From assembly GCF_000350225.1 (NCBI RefSeq), contig NW_005178566.1, positions 1 through 64,000 on the forward strand: 64,000 nucleotides of DNA, in the 5' to 3' direction. Made by a program: the position numbers and the translations under genes. Below are positions 9,866 through 21,721 of this stretch, one piece after another. The notes below the pieces were generated by a model. The model worked only from the letters and a program-made list of their open reading frames with translations. It was not told where the DNA came from and ran no database searches. Numbering within the stretch: position 1 is the stretch's first letter; every line of letters begins with the position of its first letter. This DNA comes from Chondrus crispus. Its lineage: Eukaryota; Rhodophyta; Florideophyceae; Gigartinales; Gigartinaceae.

Positions 9866-11590
9866 CACAAACACAACAAAGCCTGTATAACACAACTAAA
9901 TAACTTCATCCTTTTGAGTACTGAACCATGCCGGATGATACACGTGTGAGCTTATGATAACCTGTGCCAGAGGGTGAGCCATAGCACTATATAGAGGGAA
10001 GCACTACTAAAGTAGGCACTATTGAGCGACCCCCCCTGTACTGCTCTGCAGGGCGGCGCACTTTTAGATTGATCTCACTTCAATCAAAGTGTGTCCTCAA
10101 TAGGGGCATTTCTTAACCCTTTTTGGATCACAACACGACAGAATATGCTGGCCAAGGGGGCAGAGATTAAGAAGGAGGCGCAAGTCCAGCTCTTCCGCCA
10201 CAGAGAATAGAGGACCTCGAAAAACACCCGAGAAAAAAAGCTAGAGCCAGGGAAACGTATTGTGGTAAGGAAAAGATACGAGAAGTTGTTGTCAAATCAG
10301 AACTCATGTCCGAAGCTCTACAAGCAGAAATAAATGGAGAAGAGAGGGAACCAAGTACTGTTTTTTTTTCGTTCGTGGGAGAAACCTAGATACGGGCCAG
10401 CTTTCTGCTGGAGATAGCAGTCATGCTGAACGGCAGACCCGGAGACGGGACATTGGTCTGGCCTCCAGGCAATCAGGCTCTCAGACACAAACGGAAACAA
10501 GGTTTAGGGGCTATACCCACCACATATTTCGACAGCTCTTTTGAAATTACCGAAGATTAGAAGCGGTGCAATGGGTTGATTCGAGTTGATTGCAGAAGAA
10601 ATTTGAAATGGGGGACAAGCACATGGATCGCCCAACACCTCCTGAGTATGTGTTTGTGTCTCATGCCATCGTACTGACACAATTTTTTATCAGTAAGCGA
10701 CAGGGATCTTTAGCCCAGTATACAACTTGCAACATCCACTACATGCAGTGAAGAAATGGTTTCAATAGCAACTAAAATTGGAGAACGCAAGGTCGGACTG
10801 ATGTAAGCGCAACAACTCGACGAGCTCCGAAGAATGGGCCTCTATATCTCTTTTGCCCAAGCGCATATCATGTTGCTTCATCGTTTGTCCTCTCGTGCCA
10901 CTATCACAGAACGAGTACAGCTGTCCTGTAAATTTGGTACTATAGCGTTGCTGCGAAATGCCAATGAGACAACACTCAAGGTACTGCAAACACAGTCTAT
11001 AGCATGTCTATGGCCTTTCCACCAATAGCTCGCCACGAAATGTACATTCGAGAAGCAAACTCAATTTCAGAGGCGGTCATTGGAAATAATGACATCATTT
11101 CAAGGCTGCAAAACACGCAAACGCTGCAATGGAACGTACTCGACGTTATGGCCAAGCAGTAAAGAGAACACTGCCATTGTACACATCGAAGAACGAACTT
11201 TGAGAATATAGTTTTCATAACCTTTGTAAATGGGATGATCTTGAACTTTAACCACAAGGTACGCACGTGCAAGGCGACCCCTTAGAAACACTTCACAGCT
11301 CTTCGGGGAGCACCAGTCCGTTCCGAAAAAGGGAGATGGCAATATGCGGCCCTTTTCGATTTTTTTGGAAACGGCTGCGCCCGTCTGTTGACATGGCTAT
11401 GGCCAAGAATGGTAACGAGCGTCACTTGGGAACATCTGCATCGTACTTACAACAAAGCCGCCCCCTTCCTCAACTGTATATACATCAGGAGCATCGTGAT
11501 GAGTACGGTCCGTCACAACACACTCATTCAATCATTTGACTTTCAATAGACTTTCAAGGAAGCATACAAACTTAAAACCAACTTAAATCA
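9866..11590. other. Intergenic, possible single exon remnant
   Basis: No recognised gene. A plus-strand open stretch of about 70 codons at 10175-10388 (containing KIREVVVKSELMSEAL) has protein-like composition but no identifiable family, and could be an exon or relic. The rest (10400-11590) is AT/GC-balanced DNA with only short incidental frames. Confidence 0.4.
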
Positions 11591-11764
11591 CTATGGAAAG
11601 GTACACTAATTCCCGTAGCCAGAGCTCACACTGTAGCACCTCACGGTCGAGTACCGGTTCGTCCGGGAGAAAGGAGACGCGTCTCTAGAGATAGAAGAGG
11701 TCTGGTCGGTTTTATTGTAGGTGAGTTGGGGGGCTACATATAAGTCGCCGAGGGTCCAGTACAC

Positions 11765-12411
11765 GTGTACAGCAGGCACGGGCAACAACACTCACATACC
11801 TCTGGAAGAGATTCCAGCAGGTCTTCATCACATAGATCTGAAAGAGAGTCCGATAGATCATCAGGTTCTCGACGGGGAGATGTCAAATGTCCTCAATGCA
11901 GGACTCGGTTTAGGTCTCAAGTTGATTTAAAATTTCACCAAATCACGACTCCCTTCTGCTCAAGGTCTTCACAGGTGGATAACGTTGACGCTATCCCAAG
12001 ATCTAGAATGGAAAGTCACAGGTCGACTAAAAATCGTTCGGGGCAGGCATCGGGATCGCATCATACAGAGAGCAGAAGAGTGATTGAGAAGAAGAAGAAA
12101 AGCCATACACTTGCACACAGTGTCCGTCAAGTTTCAATCACAAGAACAACTTTGTTAGACATATTCGAGAATATCACGAGGAAGACATGACGTTCAAATG
12201 CCCAACTTGTGGGGAAACGTTTAGCCGAAGAACAATTCTTCGGACGCATATCCAAGAAGTCCATGAAGTGGATGTAAGCTACAAGTGCAACCACTGCTCG
12301 TATACGACAGGGACCCAGCAAAATGTTAGCAGGCACATTCGGTGGAAGCAAAAAAAATGCTGGAGGAAAGCGATTTCTCGCAAACGAGAAAGTAGTAGTG
12401 TAGTCTTATGA
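11765..12411 (+). CDS. C2H2 zinc-finger protein (frame break inside)
   Basis: A serine/arginine-rich N-terminus is followed by a C2HC-type finger (KCPQCRTRF...H...C) in one frame. A second frame then carries consecutive classical fingers: CTQCPSSF...H...H (about 12105-12170), CPTCGETFSRR...H...H (12199-12263) and CNHCSYTTG...H...C (12286-12360). The frame changes in the AAG-rich run at about 12075-12100, so this is either a 1-base indel or sequencing error, or a short unseen intron. AATAAA follows the stop at 12435-12440, supporting a genuine 3' end. The start is uncertain: a GTGAGT donor at 11720 and an upstream ATG at 11593 suggest a 5' exon. Likely a nucleic-acid-binding protein; target unknown. 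Confidence 0.6.
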
Positions 12412-12434
12412 ATGGGGTGTCATCTCAGGTCATA

Positions 12435-12440
12435 AATAAA
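12435..12440 (+). terminator. AATAAA polyadenylation signal
   Basis: Canonical hexamer 24 bases after the zinc-finger stop codon. Confidence 0.55.
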
Positions 12441-13014
12441 AACATGTTTATATTTAAAACTCTTGTATTGATGACTCCATCTTCAGCCTTGAAATGATCG
12501 GCAAGGTAATGGCGTAGTGGATTGTTTCGTGGAAGCACAGGGGCAGTCGTGACACCTGTTGTGCGAGGTACTTGTAAATTCAGCCGAATGAAGAAACCGC
12601 CAATTCAGCGTTGCTGCATGAACTGTTTCCATCCAATTTCCAAAGGAGCAACTGCGATCACCAAAAAATAACTCCATTGCATGCAGAACACATCCTTCTT
12701 ATCCCCGCTGCCGTACTGGGTGCTGAATGCTGTGAGCGTATCAGATTGTATCGCGCCCCCAATCTTTACGATGGCAGCGACAGCCCTCCACAGAACCCAC
12801 GCACGCACCCCCCTTCTCTTTCTTCACGGTACCCTTGAAGGGGTACCACTGTGCCGTGGCGCTACCGTCCAGGAGAAGTAGAGTAGCAGCTGTACGGGGG
12901 TGCTACTGTACGCGTCGTGATGTCTTGCATACACACGTGTGACATCGGTCCGGGCCAGCTCGCCACGAAGCCATGTGGACACGTTTCACTATTCCCTTTT
13001 TCGCCACTGCGTCT
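12441..13014. other. Intergenic, no gene seen
   Basis: Nothing recognisable. Contains a GGTACCC...GGGGTACC inverted pair near 12828-12845 and CACGTGT words. Confidence 0.4.
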
Positions 13015-13017
13015 TTA

Positions 13018-14384
13018 GAGCATCCCCACCGGTACGCAATCAAATCATCAATTAACAACACTTGGCACACTTTTTCTGTAATTTGATTGGCTCCCTAGAA
13101 TTTGGTTGTTTCGTTATTTGGCTGTTTGATGCTTCGGAAAGAACTGCCCCACCGGTGAGAACCAAATGAAGTACATTCCCCTCGTACTCACCATCGCATC
13201 CTTGTACTCACACTCGTACTCACCCTCGTATCGCACCCTCAGTCGTAGTCGCACGCTCACTCGAAACCCATCCCGCGACCTTCTCCCTCGCCACTCTGTC
13301 TGCACTCCTTCCCTCTCACCTCCACCGTGGACAAAGACAGACTGCCGGCGCTGTCCTCCCTGCTCACGGACAGCACGCGCTCCCCACGCGACCGCGAGCA
13401 GCGCGATCCCGGAGAGAACATACGCGCCGGCGGCAGCGGTGCTGCGGCGGATGATTGGCTCGACAGCCGCGAGCGACGTTCTCCTGCGGCTGCTGCTGCT
13501 GCTGAGCAGCGAATCGCACTGCTCTAGCACTGTCTGCGCTTGTGAACCTGTCGGAGGACGAGGAGCCGGCGGCTCTGACGCACGCGGACGCGGTGCGGCT
13601 CGCAGCGCAGGTGGTCCTGGACGCGGACGTCGTCGCGCTGCACGCGGCGCTGCTGTCCAACCTGACGCGCTTCGCGCCGGGCGTGGACGAAGCGGAGGGC
13701 GCGGACGGGTTTCGGGAGAGGGGCACGCTACTCGTGCTCGTGGAGAGGGTACCGAGTATTCCGAATGTGCTGCGGCTGTCGAATGCGTGCGCGAGCCAGG
13801 AGGGGAGAGACGTCCTGTTGGTCGAGGGAAGGCAGGCGGAGAGACAGCTGTTGACGAGGTTGCCGAGGTTGCTGGAGGCGGGGGAGGCAGAGAAGAGGCT
13901 GGCGGGGGCGAGCTGGGTGCGGAACTGCGCGATGGCGGACGAGTGCCATGATGTGTTGGTGGGGGTACGGCGGCGGTCGCAATGTGCTTGGGGAGGTCAA
14001 AGGATGTGGGACGGGAGGAGATGGCGGAGATTCGCGCCTGGTTAGTCGAGGAAGTGTTGTTGTTGTGTAAGAGCCGGGCGGGGAAGGACGCGCTCAGGGA
14101 TGGCGGGGCCGTCGACGTTCTGGAGGGATGGAAGGGGGAAGAGCATGCACGCCGTAGTGAGCATTCTGGATCGGCGGGAGACACTGGTAATCTCGAGGCA
14201 AATACCGCATCGATGCACTTTTTGGTGGGAAGCCGTTTCGGTCGACCAATAGAACGTGCACAACTGGATTGTAAAGGGTACTGTAATCAAACAGAGACTA
14301 TCCGAACCAAATTCTTGATATTGGTTCCGATTTTTAGATCGACACCAAAAATTTGATGATTTGGTTGCACCGGTGGGGATTTCA
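13018..14384. mobile_element. TIR element that has captured an HGH1-like gene
   Basis: The left end (GAGCATCCCCACCGGT followed by GCAATCAAATCATCAA) is mirrored near 14352-14380 (TTGATGATTTGGTTGCACCGGTGGGGAT). AT-rich inner arms flank a very GC-rich core. The outermost right bases have decayed, so the target duplication (TTA on the left at 13015-13017) cannot be confirmed. The end sequence matches that of the TIR element at 9099-9862, so the two belong to one family. The core holds an HGH1-like gene fragment, making this a Pack-type (gene-carrying) non-autonomous element. Confidence 0.6.
13340..14150 (+). pseudogene. HGH1-like (FAM203) gene fragment
   Basis: HGH1 is a conserved eukaryotic armadillo-like protein linked to folding of elongation factor 2. 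Visible matches in order: a degraded LPALSSLL start (13340); ALVNLSEDEE (about 13533); LLSNLTRF; N-x8-EGRDVLLVEG; LLTRLPRL; WVRNCAMADECHDVLV (to about 13960); then, in another frame, IRAWLVEEVLLLCKSRAGKDALR and DVLEGW (14029-14130). This order matches the HGH1 family: NLTR, EGRR, the RNCCFD-type motif, and a C-terminal IR-ML-E-LLL segment. Part of the N-terminus and the stretch between the two open segments are missing or out of frame. The identification is by eye. The long minus-strand frame over the same DNA is a GC-rich shadow. Confidence 0.6.
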
Positions 14385-16040
14385 ATCGACATTATTCCGC
14401 AACGATGATCCCCTCCCAGCACAGTTGTGCCTCTCGCCGAGTAGTCGATCAAGTGCGAGCGTCGCTTGCTTCCGCCATATTCCGACGACACTGATGTTGT
14501 GCCTGAAGAAATGAGCTTCCTTCCCTCGCCCGCAATGACCACGTATTGCAAGCCTCAACGTGGAGTGAGAGTCGCTGCGGGTGGGGAGCATGGCCCCGTT
14601 ACCGTGCCCCGTTACCGTGCGTTTCGCCGCCGAGTAAAGTGACGGCCTGCCTGGAAGGCATCGCCCCCATCAAGCCTCTCGGCCGCCAGACAAGAAGACG
14701 GCGCGCCGGGTGCACGGCCGCCCGGCGGGGGCGCGCGATCAAAACGGGCGCGCGGCCACCTGTTGCGCGACTGCTGCATATTCAAGCCGCATTTTAGCTT
14801 ACCCGGGCTGCCGTCCGCCGTCCGCCGTCCGCCGCGCGTAACTGCGCACTCTCTCCACGTGCTTATTTCGCCGCGCCCCACGCGGGGCGCGGCCGGTCGC
14901 AGTCGCTGAGGTGCGGGCGGATGGCCCGTGCCGCCGGGGTAGCGCAAATCGCGCCGTCGTGCGTCTTCTAAGCCGCACGTAGCATGGCTGCAGCTCCGCC
15001 CGCAAACGCTTCCCGTTCAAACCACGCGCGACTCGCAGCGCAAGCACCATGCCGCCCTGCTTCCCGCTCGTGCGCAGCAATGCGCGCATCCCTTTCAAAG
15101 CGCGCGCGTCCGCATAAGCGCCGCCGCCGCCGTTGCGCGCGCCCTCACCCCGACGCGCTGCGCCTCCCTCCCCCTTCCCCCGCTCTCCCTTGCGCGTGCG
15201 CGCGCCCGTCGCCGCCGCACGTATGGACAGCGCTCGTGCCCCCGCCGCGTTCTAGTCGCGTGGCGGACGCTTCCCCGCCGCGACCCGACTTGCAGCAGCA
15301 GCGGGATGGGGAGCTGGGGCGCACTGTTCTCGCCGCTGGCAGAGTGTGGCGGCGGCGGGGCGCAGTCTAGACAAACTCATAGAACATCTTTCGTCGTCTC
15401 TACTCTCGCTCCTACTTATCCGTCTCACTTATCCGTCTCGCTGCTGGCTGTGATCAGACAGCTTATCGCGGTCGGTCTGTCACTGGAGGCCGCTTGTGTT
15501 ACCTGTGCCGGCCAGAACACTTTCCCTTCTGCCCAGTGCTTTTCTCTCACAGTAACCGATGCCCCTTGCAAGGACGGTGTTTGTAATTGGACTGAGTGAC
15601 GACGCTGACGCTCCGTAAAGGGAGAGGCCCAAATGTTTAGTAAAGTTGAAATTTATGGTAAAATTGAGGGAAAAAGTTGGCCTCGTTTGCCACTTGTCTT
15701 CTCACACGTGTGGACCTGTACACGTGGAAACCTGGAAACCTGTACACGTGGAAACCTGTGCACGTGTACCCATCGCCTCTTCGAAGTGAGATTGGCCCCC
15801 GCTTTGACCCGGTCTGCAACGCTTCTCAACACACCGTTCATTCACGAATACCTTTATAACTTTTGAGCACAAGAGCGCACGATGAACGGAAGCAGGTTGC
15901 TAGTTCATACATACACATACATGGATTGCAACGTCCGTGAGGCGAGCTTCTCACGCATTCATAAATCAAAAGCAAAAAACCCTCAACGCACTACTACTGT
16001 CACGGGCGGCAAGCGGCCATCGCACTTCGATACTTACTTA
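14385..16040. other. GC-rich intergenic stretch, no supported gene
   Basis: Strongly CpG-rich between 14560 and 15370, with a short tandem CCGTCCG run at 14810-14833. Frames here are long only because stop codons are rare at this GC content; none shows domain character. At 15717-15772, a CTGTACACGTGGAAAC word is repeated. Confidence 0.4.
15717..15772. repeat. Short tandem repeat with CACGTG words
   Basis: Repeats of CTGTACACGTGGAAAC with a GGAAACC spacer, just downstream of the 3' end of the NLR-like gene. Confidence 0.6.
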
Positions 16041-16045
16041 CACCA

Positions 16046-19000
16046 CTAGCTTACACCACTAGCTTTCATGATAGCAACCAGATTGCCCGCCGCTGCAACT
16101 GCGACCCCGTGATCGTGGTCTATCTGCAAGTCTCGTACGTCACTCTCCAACTGGGCCAAGACAGCCTCAGACCCATCCTCTCGCCTTTGCACCATTCTTC
16201 CGCCCCTTGAAAATATTTTTCTTCCGCCCCTTGAAAATATTTTTGATGTTCGTCCTGCGCGAGAAGCAGTACCCAAGTCTGCCGTCTTCAGGAACCGACT
16301 CCTGATTTCTTCCCAATCCTCTTCCCTCCCGGTATGAAGTGTGATCCCTCTCTCCACGTCCCACACCCGCACGCTCCCGTCATCCGATCCAGATACCGCA
16401 CGTCTTCCGTCCGTCCCCACTCATCGCAACGCTTAACACCTCACCCGTGTGTCCAACTAACGCCTCCCCGACTTGTGCTCCCGTCTCCACGTCCCACACC
16501 CGCACGCTCTTGTCATATGATCCAGATACCACACGTCTTCCGTCCCCACTCATCGCAACGCTACGCACTGTTTCCGTGTGTCCAACTAACGCCTCCCCGA
16601 CTTGTGCTCCCGTCTCCACGTCCCACACCCGCACGCTCTTGTCCCACGATCCAGATACCACACGTCTTCCGTCCCCACTCATCGCAACGCTAACCACCCA
16701 ACTCGTGTGTCCAACTAACGCCTCCCCGACTTGTGCTCCCGTCTCCACGCCCCACACCCGCACGCTCCCGTCCCACGATCCAGATACCACACGTCTTCCG
16801 TCCCCACTCATCGCAACGCAAACCACTTTCGACTTGTGACCGCGGAAAATTCTCAATACTTTCCTCTCCGACGTACTCCACAGCCTCAACGTCCCGTCTT
16901 CATATCCCACAACAACATTCTCCTTCCTCTCACAGAGAGTCGCGCAGGTGGCTCTTGTCACGCTCGGGTTTTCTGCAGTCACGCTCGGGTTTTCTACAGT
17001 CACGCTCGGGTTTTCTCCAGTCACTTCGGAGGTTAAACTTCCAAAGCACATTCCAAAATATGCCCTGAAACGTCGACACATTTTGTGCCTGCTTGCTTCA
17101 AGATCCCCTGGGCCCTGGCTCTCCGTTTCGAACTCGCCTTCCAATTCAACCATCTTCGTCTCCTTCTCAGCAGATTGCGTGAAAACTAGTACTTTTGCCC
17201 GGGGCCGCGCCACTTGACATCCATACACTTCACCACTGGAATCCATGCCCACTTGAATTTCAGTACCGTCATGTGGCAGAACAATCTGCTCCACCATCTT
17301 TCCATCGGCTCGCGCTACACACTCACTCACAGGCTGTAACCACGGCCGTGGTGCGTATCTCTCAATTTCCTCCAGCATGTTTCGCACACAACTTGAATCC
17401 CGTGCCTTGTGCTTCACTCGCCCATATAGTTGAAAGTAAATCCCGGTACTGTTTTCACCACAAAACGGTACACTCAGTCGCGCCGCCCGCATCATCAAAA
17501 CCATTCCATCCACTGCATCCTCATCTCCCCGTCCCATTCCCACCTTCCCGCTTCCTCTTTTCCCCTTCAAGTTTCTACTCAATCCCTTCACAGCTTCCTC
17601 GTATTGCCAAACCCCGCCTCTCCGTATCACTGTCTTCACCCATCGCGCACTCAAAAATAGCCTCTTCAGCTCCTCTACACACCCACCCTGCTTCAAAACA
17701 CGATATATATTCTCGAAAACATACTCCTCCCGTGCGCTCTTCCCCTCTCCGTCTCGGTCCTCACTCATCGCAAGCAACCCTTCTCCTGCCCTGCACACAT
17801 CCGCCATCTTCTTATACCACTCTTCTACACCCTCCTTCTTCTTCGCTTCTTCCACCGCGAAATCGTGCGTCAGATCATGCACCCGCAACCCACCACAATC
17901 CTTGTCATACTGCACTTCTACTAGTCCAACCCTTTCCATCTCCTTTGCACACCTTTCCGTCCGCTCCTCGTCCATCTCCCACAAATCTCCAACCAAACTC
18001 AAAGGTATCCGGTCTTGCTTCTTCATAACGCACAGACTCCGGTGCATCTTTCGAAACGAAAACTCATCAACCGTCTCCCCACTCCTTCCCACATACGACT
18101 CCAGGATATCCAGTGACGTATGCAATGTCCCATTCAACGACGAATATCCGTCCTGCGGACTCTCCTCACGAATCGTGTTACGACTCTTCATCCTCGAAAG
18201 GTACGCTCCCCATGCTTCTGATTTTTCTCCCTTCCATCTTTCCCTCATGTACCTCACGCTCGTTCCCGCCACGTTCAGCGCAAGCGGCAATCCGCCACAC
18301 ATTTTCAGTATTTCACTCACGGCTTCCTTGCATCTCGCATCATCCACTTCCTCTCGATTCGCCCCACTCGCGTGCACAAGCATCTCAACTGCTTCTTTCC
18401 CTACTTTCTCCCTCGGCTCGAAAGCAACCCGCTCTCCAATCTGACACAGCTCCTTATCCCTCGTGGAGTACAGTAGTCTGCTCGTCTTTCCCCCGCTGCT
18501 CCCCGCAGTCTCAGCCAGAACAGACAACTTTTGAAGGATATTCGCGTCTATATCATTCACCACCCACACATCATCAATGATAAACAGACACACATGACTA
18601 CAAAACCATGTTTGTACCTTCGCTAACACCGCTTTAAACTCGCTCTGCCCTCGCATTTCCACAGCCGTCCGGTTCCCACCGGACGCTTCCACAATCAGAC
18701 ACAGTTCATCAATCAGCCGTCCCACGTTTCCGTCTTTCCCCAACGACATGAAGTACACTCCTCCCGAAAATTCCGCCTTAATCTCATCGTCGTGTGCGAT
18801 CGCTCGAAGGGCACATGTCTTCCCGACTCCGCCCTGTCCCACTGCTGTCGCACCCACTTGCTTGTTCCTATCTCTCCGTAGCACAGCCGCTTTTAGACGC
18901 GACTCACACGTGTTTGGTAATCCATCGCTCCCCCGAGAATCAAGCTTCACACATATCGACGCAGGATTATGTTCGGCTCTTATCGACGCCCTGAAGGTAT

Positions 19001-19934
19001 CACCCGTACCTCCCCTGGTCGACTCGACGGCCGCGCTTACTTGTTGAATACAATTGTGAAGGCGGTCCGCTTCTTGCTTGACCGCCGCGCGAGTATCGAT
19101 GCCCGTGCTTGCATTGAGAAGGCGATCGTGAAGGCGGCACGCTTCTTGCTTGCGCGTCTCTAGGACTTCTCTATCTCCCATTGCATAGGCGAACGCACCG
19201 AGTCTCGCTTTTGGGTCATCCAATTCTTTCTGCAGCTCAGCGAGGGACTTCAATATGAAGCTAGAGATGCCGTCGATTTCACGTCGGAGCAAGCCCGTGT
19301 GCTGCGACGACGTTCCATGAATCGGCATGTTTTCAAGCTCCGTGATGTCTGCCTGCAAGGTGGTGTAGGCGGTGAGCACTTCCGTAGAGAGCGTTTTGTT
19401 TTCCTTGTAGGCTTTGTGTCGTTCGATGAGACTTGCCATGAGGCGGACGGCTTGCTCAGCCGGGCCGGTGAGGCCCAAGATACTGTATGGATCGGCCATG
19501 GTGATATTACCCGTGCCTCGCCTGGCCGACTCGACGGCCATGCTCGCTTGTAGAATACGTTGGTGAAGGCGGTCCGCTTCCTGCTTGCGCGTCTTTAGGA
19601 CTTCTCTATCTTCCATCGCAGAGGCGAACGCACCAAGTTTCGCTTTTGGGTCGTCCAACTCTTTCTGCAGCTCAGCGAGGGACTTCAATATGAAGCTAGA
19701 GATGCCGTCGATTTCACGTTGGAGCAAGCGCGTGTGCTGCGACGACGTTCCATGGATCGGCATATTTTCAAGCTCTGTGATGTCTGCCTGCAAGGTAGTG
19801 TAGGCAGTGAGCACTTCCGTAGAGAGCGTTTTGTTTTCCTTGTAGGCTTTGTGTCGTTCGATGAGACTTGCGATGAGGCGGACGACTTGCTCAGCCGGGC
19901 CGGTGAGGCCCAAGATACTGTATGGATCAGCCAT
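16046..19934 (-). CDS. STAND NTPase: duplicated helical domain, NB-ARC, WD40 repeats
   Basis: A 1184-codon frame (19934-16380) plus a displaced C-terminal frame to 16046. Residues 1-145 and 146-290 are a near-perfect tandem duplication of an all-helical domain beginning MADPYSILGL. NB-ARC follows: P-loop GQGGVGKT (366-373), kinase-2 LFIIDDVW (about 450-457), LLYSTRD (about 490), GGLPLAL (about 547-553) and VHD (about 685). After a linker with a three-copy ENPSVT repeat come WD40 repeats, about four of them almost identical 43-residue units (16350-16850). A GGAC tandem duplication near 16405 shifts the frame in the last repeat and cuts off about 120 residues. The architecture is that of NLR/STAND immune receptors: ligand binding by WD40, nucleotide-driven oligomerisation, signalling by the N-terminal helices. 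That role is inferred. Confidence 0.85.
16350..16850 (-). repeat. 129-bp WD40-coding tandem repeats
   Basis: Four-plus units, each 43 codons, with starts spaced exactly 129 bases (e.g. the GTGTGTCCAACTAACGCC word at about 16449, 16578 and 16707). Sequence is almost identical between units apart from a few variable positions (SW/ET/GE after GHT; W/Y after SGS). Confidence 0.85.
19065..19934 (-). repeat. 435-bp tandem duplication in the NLR-like gene
   Basis: Two in-frame copies start at 19934 and 19499. They differ by scattered substitutions only. A shorter third echo (KQEADRLH) follows. Confidence 0.85.
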
Positions 19935-21721
19935 GGTGTTTGCGAATAGGGGGTGTTGTTCGGATTTGAATAGGCGGCGGTGGCAAAGCGGTGCTTATTC
20001 TTTTCTATATCTCTCTCTCTCGGAATCTCTTTTTTCTCTCTTGTCGTTGTCAGTCGTTACCCAAGGGTAGTCGTTTTTCGTTCTTGGTCTTCTCGCAGAG
20101 AGGGCGGGAAAGGTTTGCCTCCACCCTTCGCATTCGAATAAATGCAGGGCATCCAATGGCCCACAGCTATTTTACGGTAGGTGCCCGCTTGAAAGTGATT
20201 TTGAGTGATTTCCTACGCTGAAAAAACAGGGCGGTGGTTGTGCGGATTGTTGCTGCGGTGTTGGCACATCGTGAGTTTAGTAAGGCTGCTCTCGCGACGC
20301 ACTGACAAGAATTTTACGCCAGCAACGAGGGCTGCAAGGGACTCCAGGGAGGCGTATGATACGGTGCTGTACTCCAGAGGCTTGTCCAGTTCATCGGTAT
20401 TACAGTACAGTACTGCAACGAAAGCCGTAGGACGATACGAGTAAAGTTTACAGTACCCTCGCGGTGGGCACGTACCCCGCCTGAAGGTCCCCCCCAAGTC
20501 GAGTCATGCGCCGAGTGGGCAGGTGGACTTGTTGGACACCGTCGCGGCGAGAACCGGTCTGCGAACTTTGATGGACAAGATAGAAAGCTCGCCCACATGC
20601 AAAGTGACGGGCGACTGTCTCAGGGTGTCTTAACATGCCCCGTTTTTCTGCAGTTTGCTTTGCTTTGCCCAGAGAGGTGATTTGGCGTGCTATGATTGGC
20701 TCTTACGTTTTAATTTTTGAGTTTAAGAAATGCAAGGGCTTACGAAGCATACGGTATTTGTTAAGAATTTATAAGTATTCCTGGCAAAACCGGGCAAGGC
20801 AAGCAAGAACCAGCCTGTTAGGACACACCCTCAAGCCCTTCATTGCCGCCAACCCGGCAGAGACGGCGCAGGTCGCCGAGAGACCCAACACAGGGACGGC
20901 CGAGCAATGATTGCCCGCACGCGCCTGGTGGCGGAATGTAACCGGATTCAGAAGCGTTGGCAAAACGGCCGGACGAGAACAGGGGGAGGCGGGCCGGTTC
21001 AGGGCCAGTCTTAACAGGCGCTTTTCTTTTTTTTTCCTTTATCCAGTTGCGGTCACGCTATTGGCCGGGTCATTGCATTAAATTAATCGCACGCCACAAC
21101 GAATGCTACACAGAACCACTGTAATGCTTGGTAATTCTGCGAACTGGTCGAAATCTATTGGCTAAAGGAAATACCAATCCACACCCAGTCCATATGCACC
21201 CTACTACAATTCCATGGACTCGATGCGGTGCGGTGGCACTTTCATTACAATAAAAGGGTAGACTTAAAATCCAAATAAGAGCACATGCAGATCAATACAT
21301 TGGTTCCCTCAACATTACAAACCAGACACAGTACCTTCTCCCGCCATTTTATATGCTAGAAGTTCTCCCTCTCTGTCCAAAGAAACCACACAAGCCAAGC
21401 GCCATGACAACAGCTCGTAATACTGCTTCCAAAGCTCCCCGCTCCCCGTTTGAACTCCGATGATCTCCTCGACATTTTACGCAAACACGACGTGCAACAC
21501 ACCGAGCTGCCGAACAGATCGCTTGCCACACTACACGTGTATTCGATGCCAGCTTTGGGCAGGAACACAATGAATATCCTTCCATACCCCCTCCCCAGAA
21601 CCCAGAGGCAAGCTCCATTTTTTATTCCCGTTGTCCTCCATCTCCCTTCCCACCCGGTTTCAATTCCTCGCAGGGACCAAGAAGCAATTCTTATAGTTCT
21701 CCGAGCTTCAAAACCAATATC
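19935..21721. other. Intergenic, no gene seen
   Basis: Upstream of the NLR-like gene is a TCTCTCTC/TTTTTTC pyrimidine tract (20000-20050), possibly promoter-proximal. 20200-21720 holds only short incidental frames and no recognisable element. Confidence 0.4.

Noticed and set aside
8995-10020. Repeated GGCACTAT words on both sides of the MITE, suggesting an outer TIR element
   Set aside because: The two sides do not align as inverted or direct repeats over more than about 10-12 bases.
13114-14184. 356-codon minus-strand frame, Pro/Ser/Arg-rich
   Set aside because: It lies opposite the HGH1-like fragment in very GC-rich DNA. Composition is low complexity and has no domain character, as expected of a shadow frame.
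14984-15370. Long plus-strand frames in CpG-rich DNA
   Set aside because: Stop codons are rare at this GC content. Arg/Ala/Pro-rich translation without motifs.
16350-16850. Evenly spaced repeats that might suggest a CRISPR array
   Set aside because: The 129-bp units are in-frame WD40 repeats with no unique spacers.
17195-18028. 277-codon plus-strand frame rich in Ser, Pro and His
   Set aside because: Antisense shadow of the NB-ARC coding region.
20635-20910. Plus-strand 91-codon frame
   Set aside because: No motifs, unusual composition or conserved context. Length is within chance.
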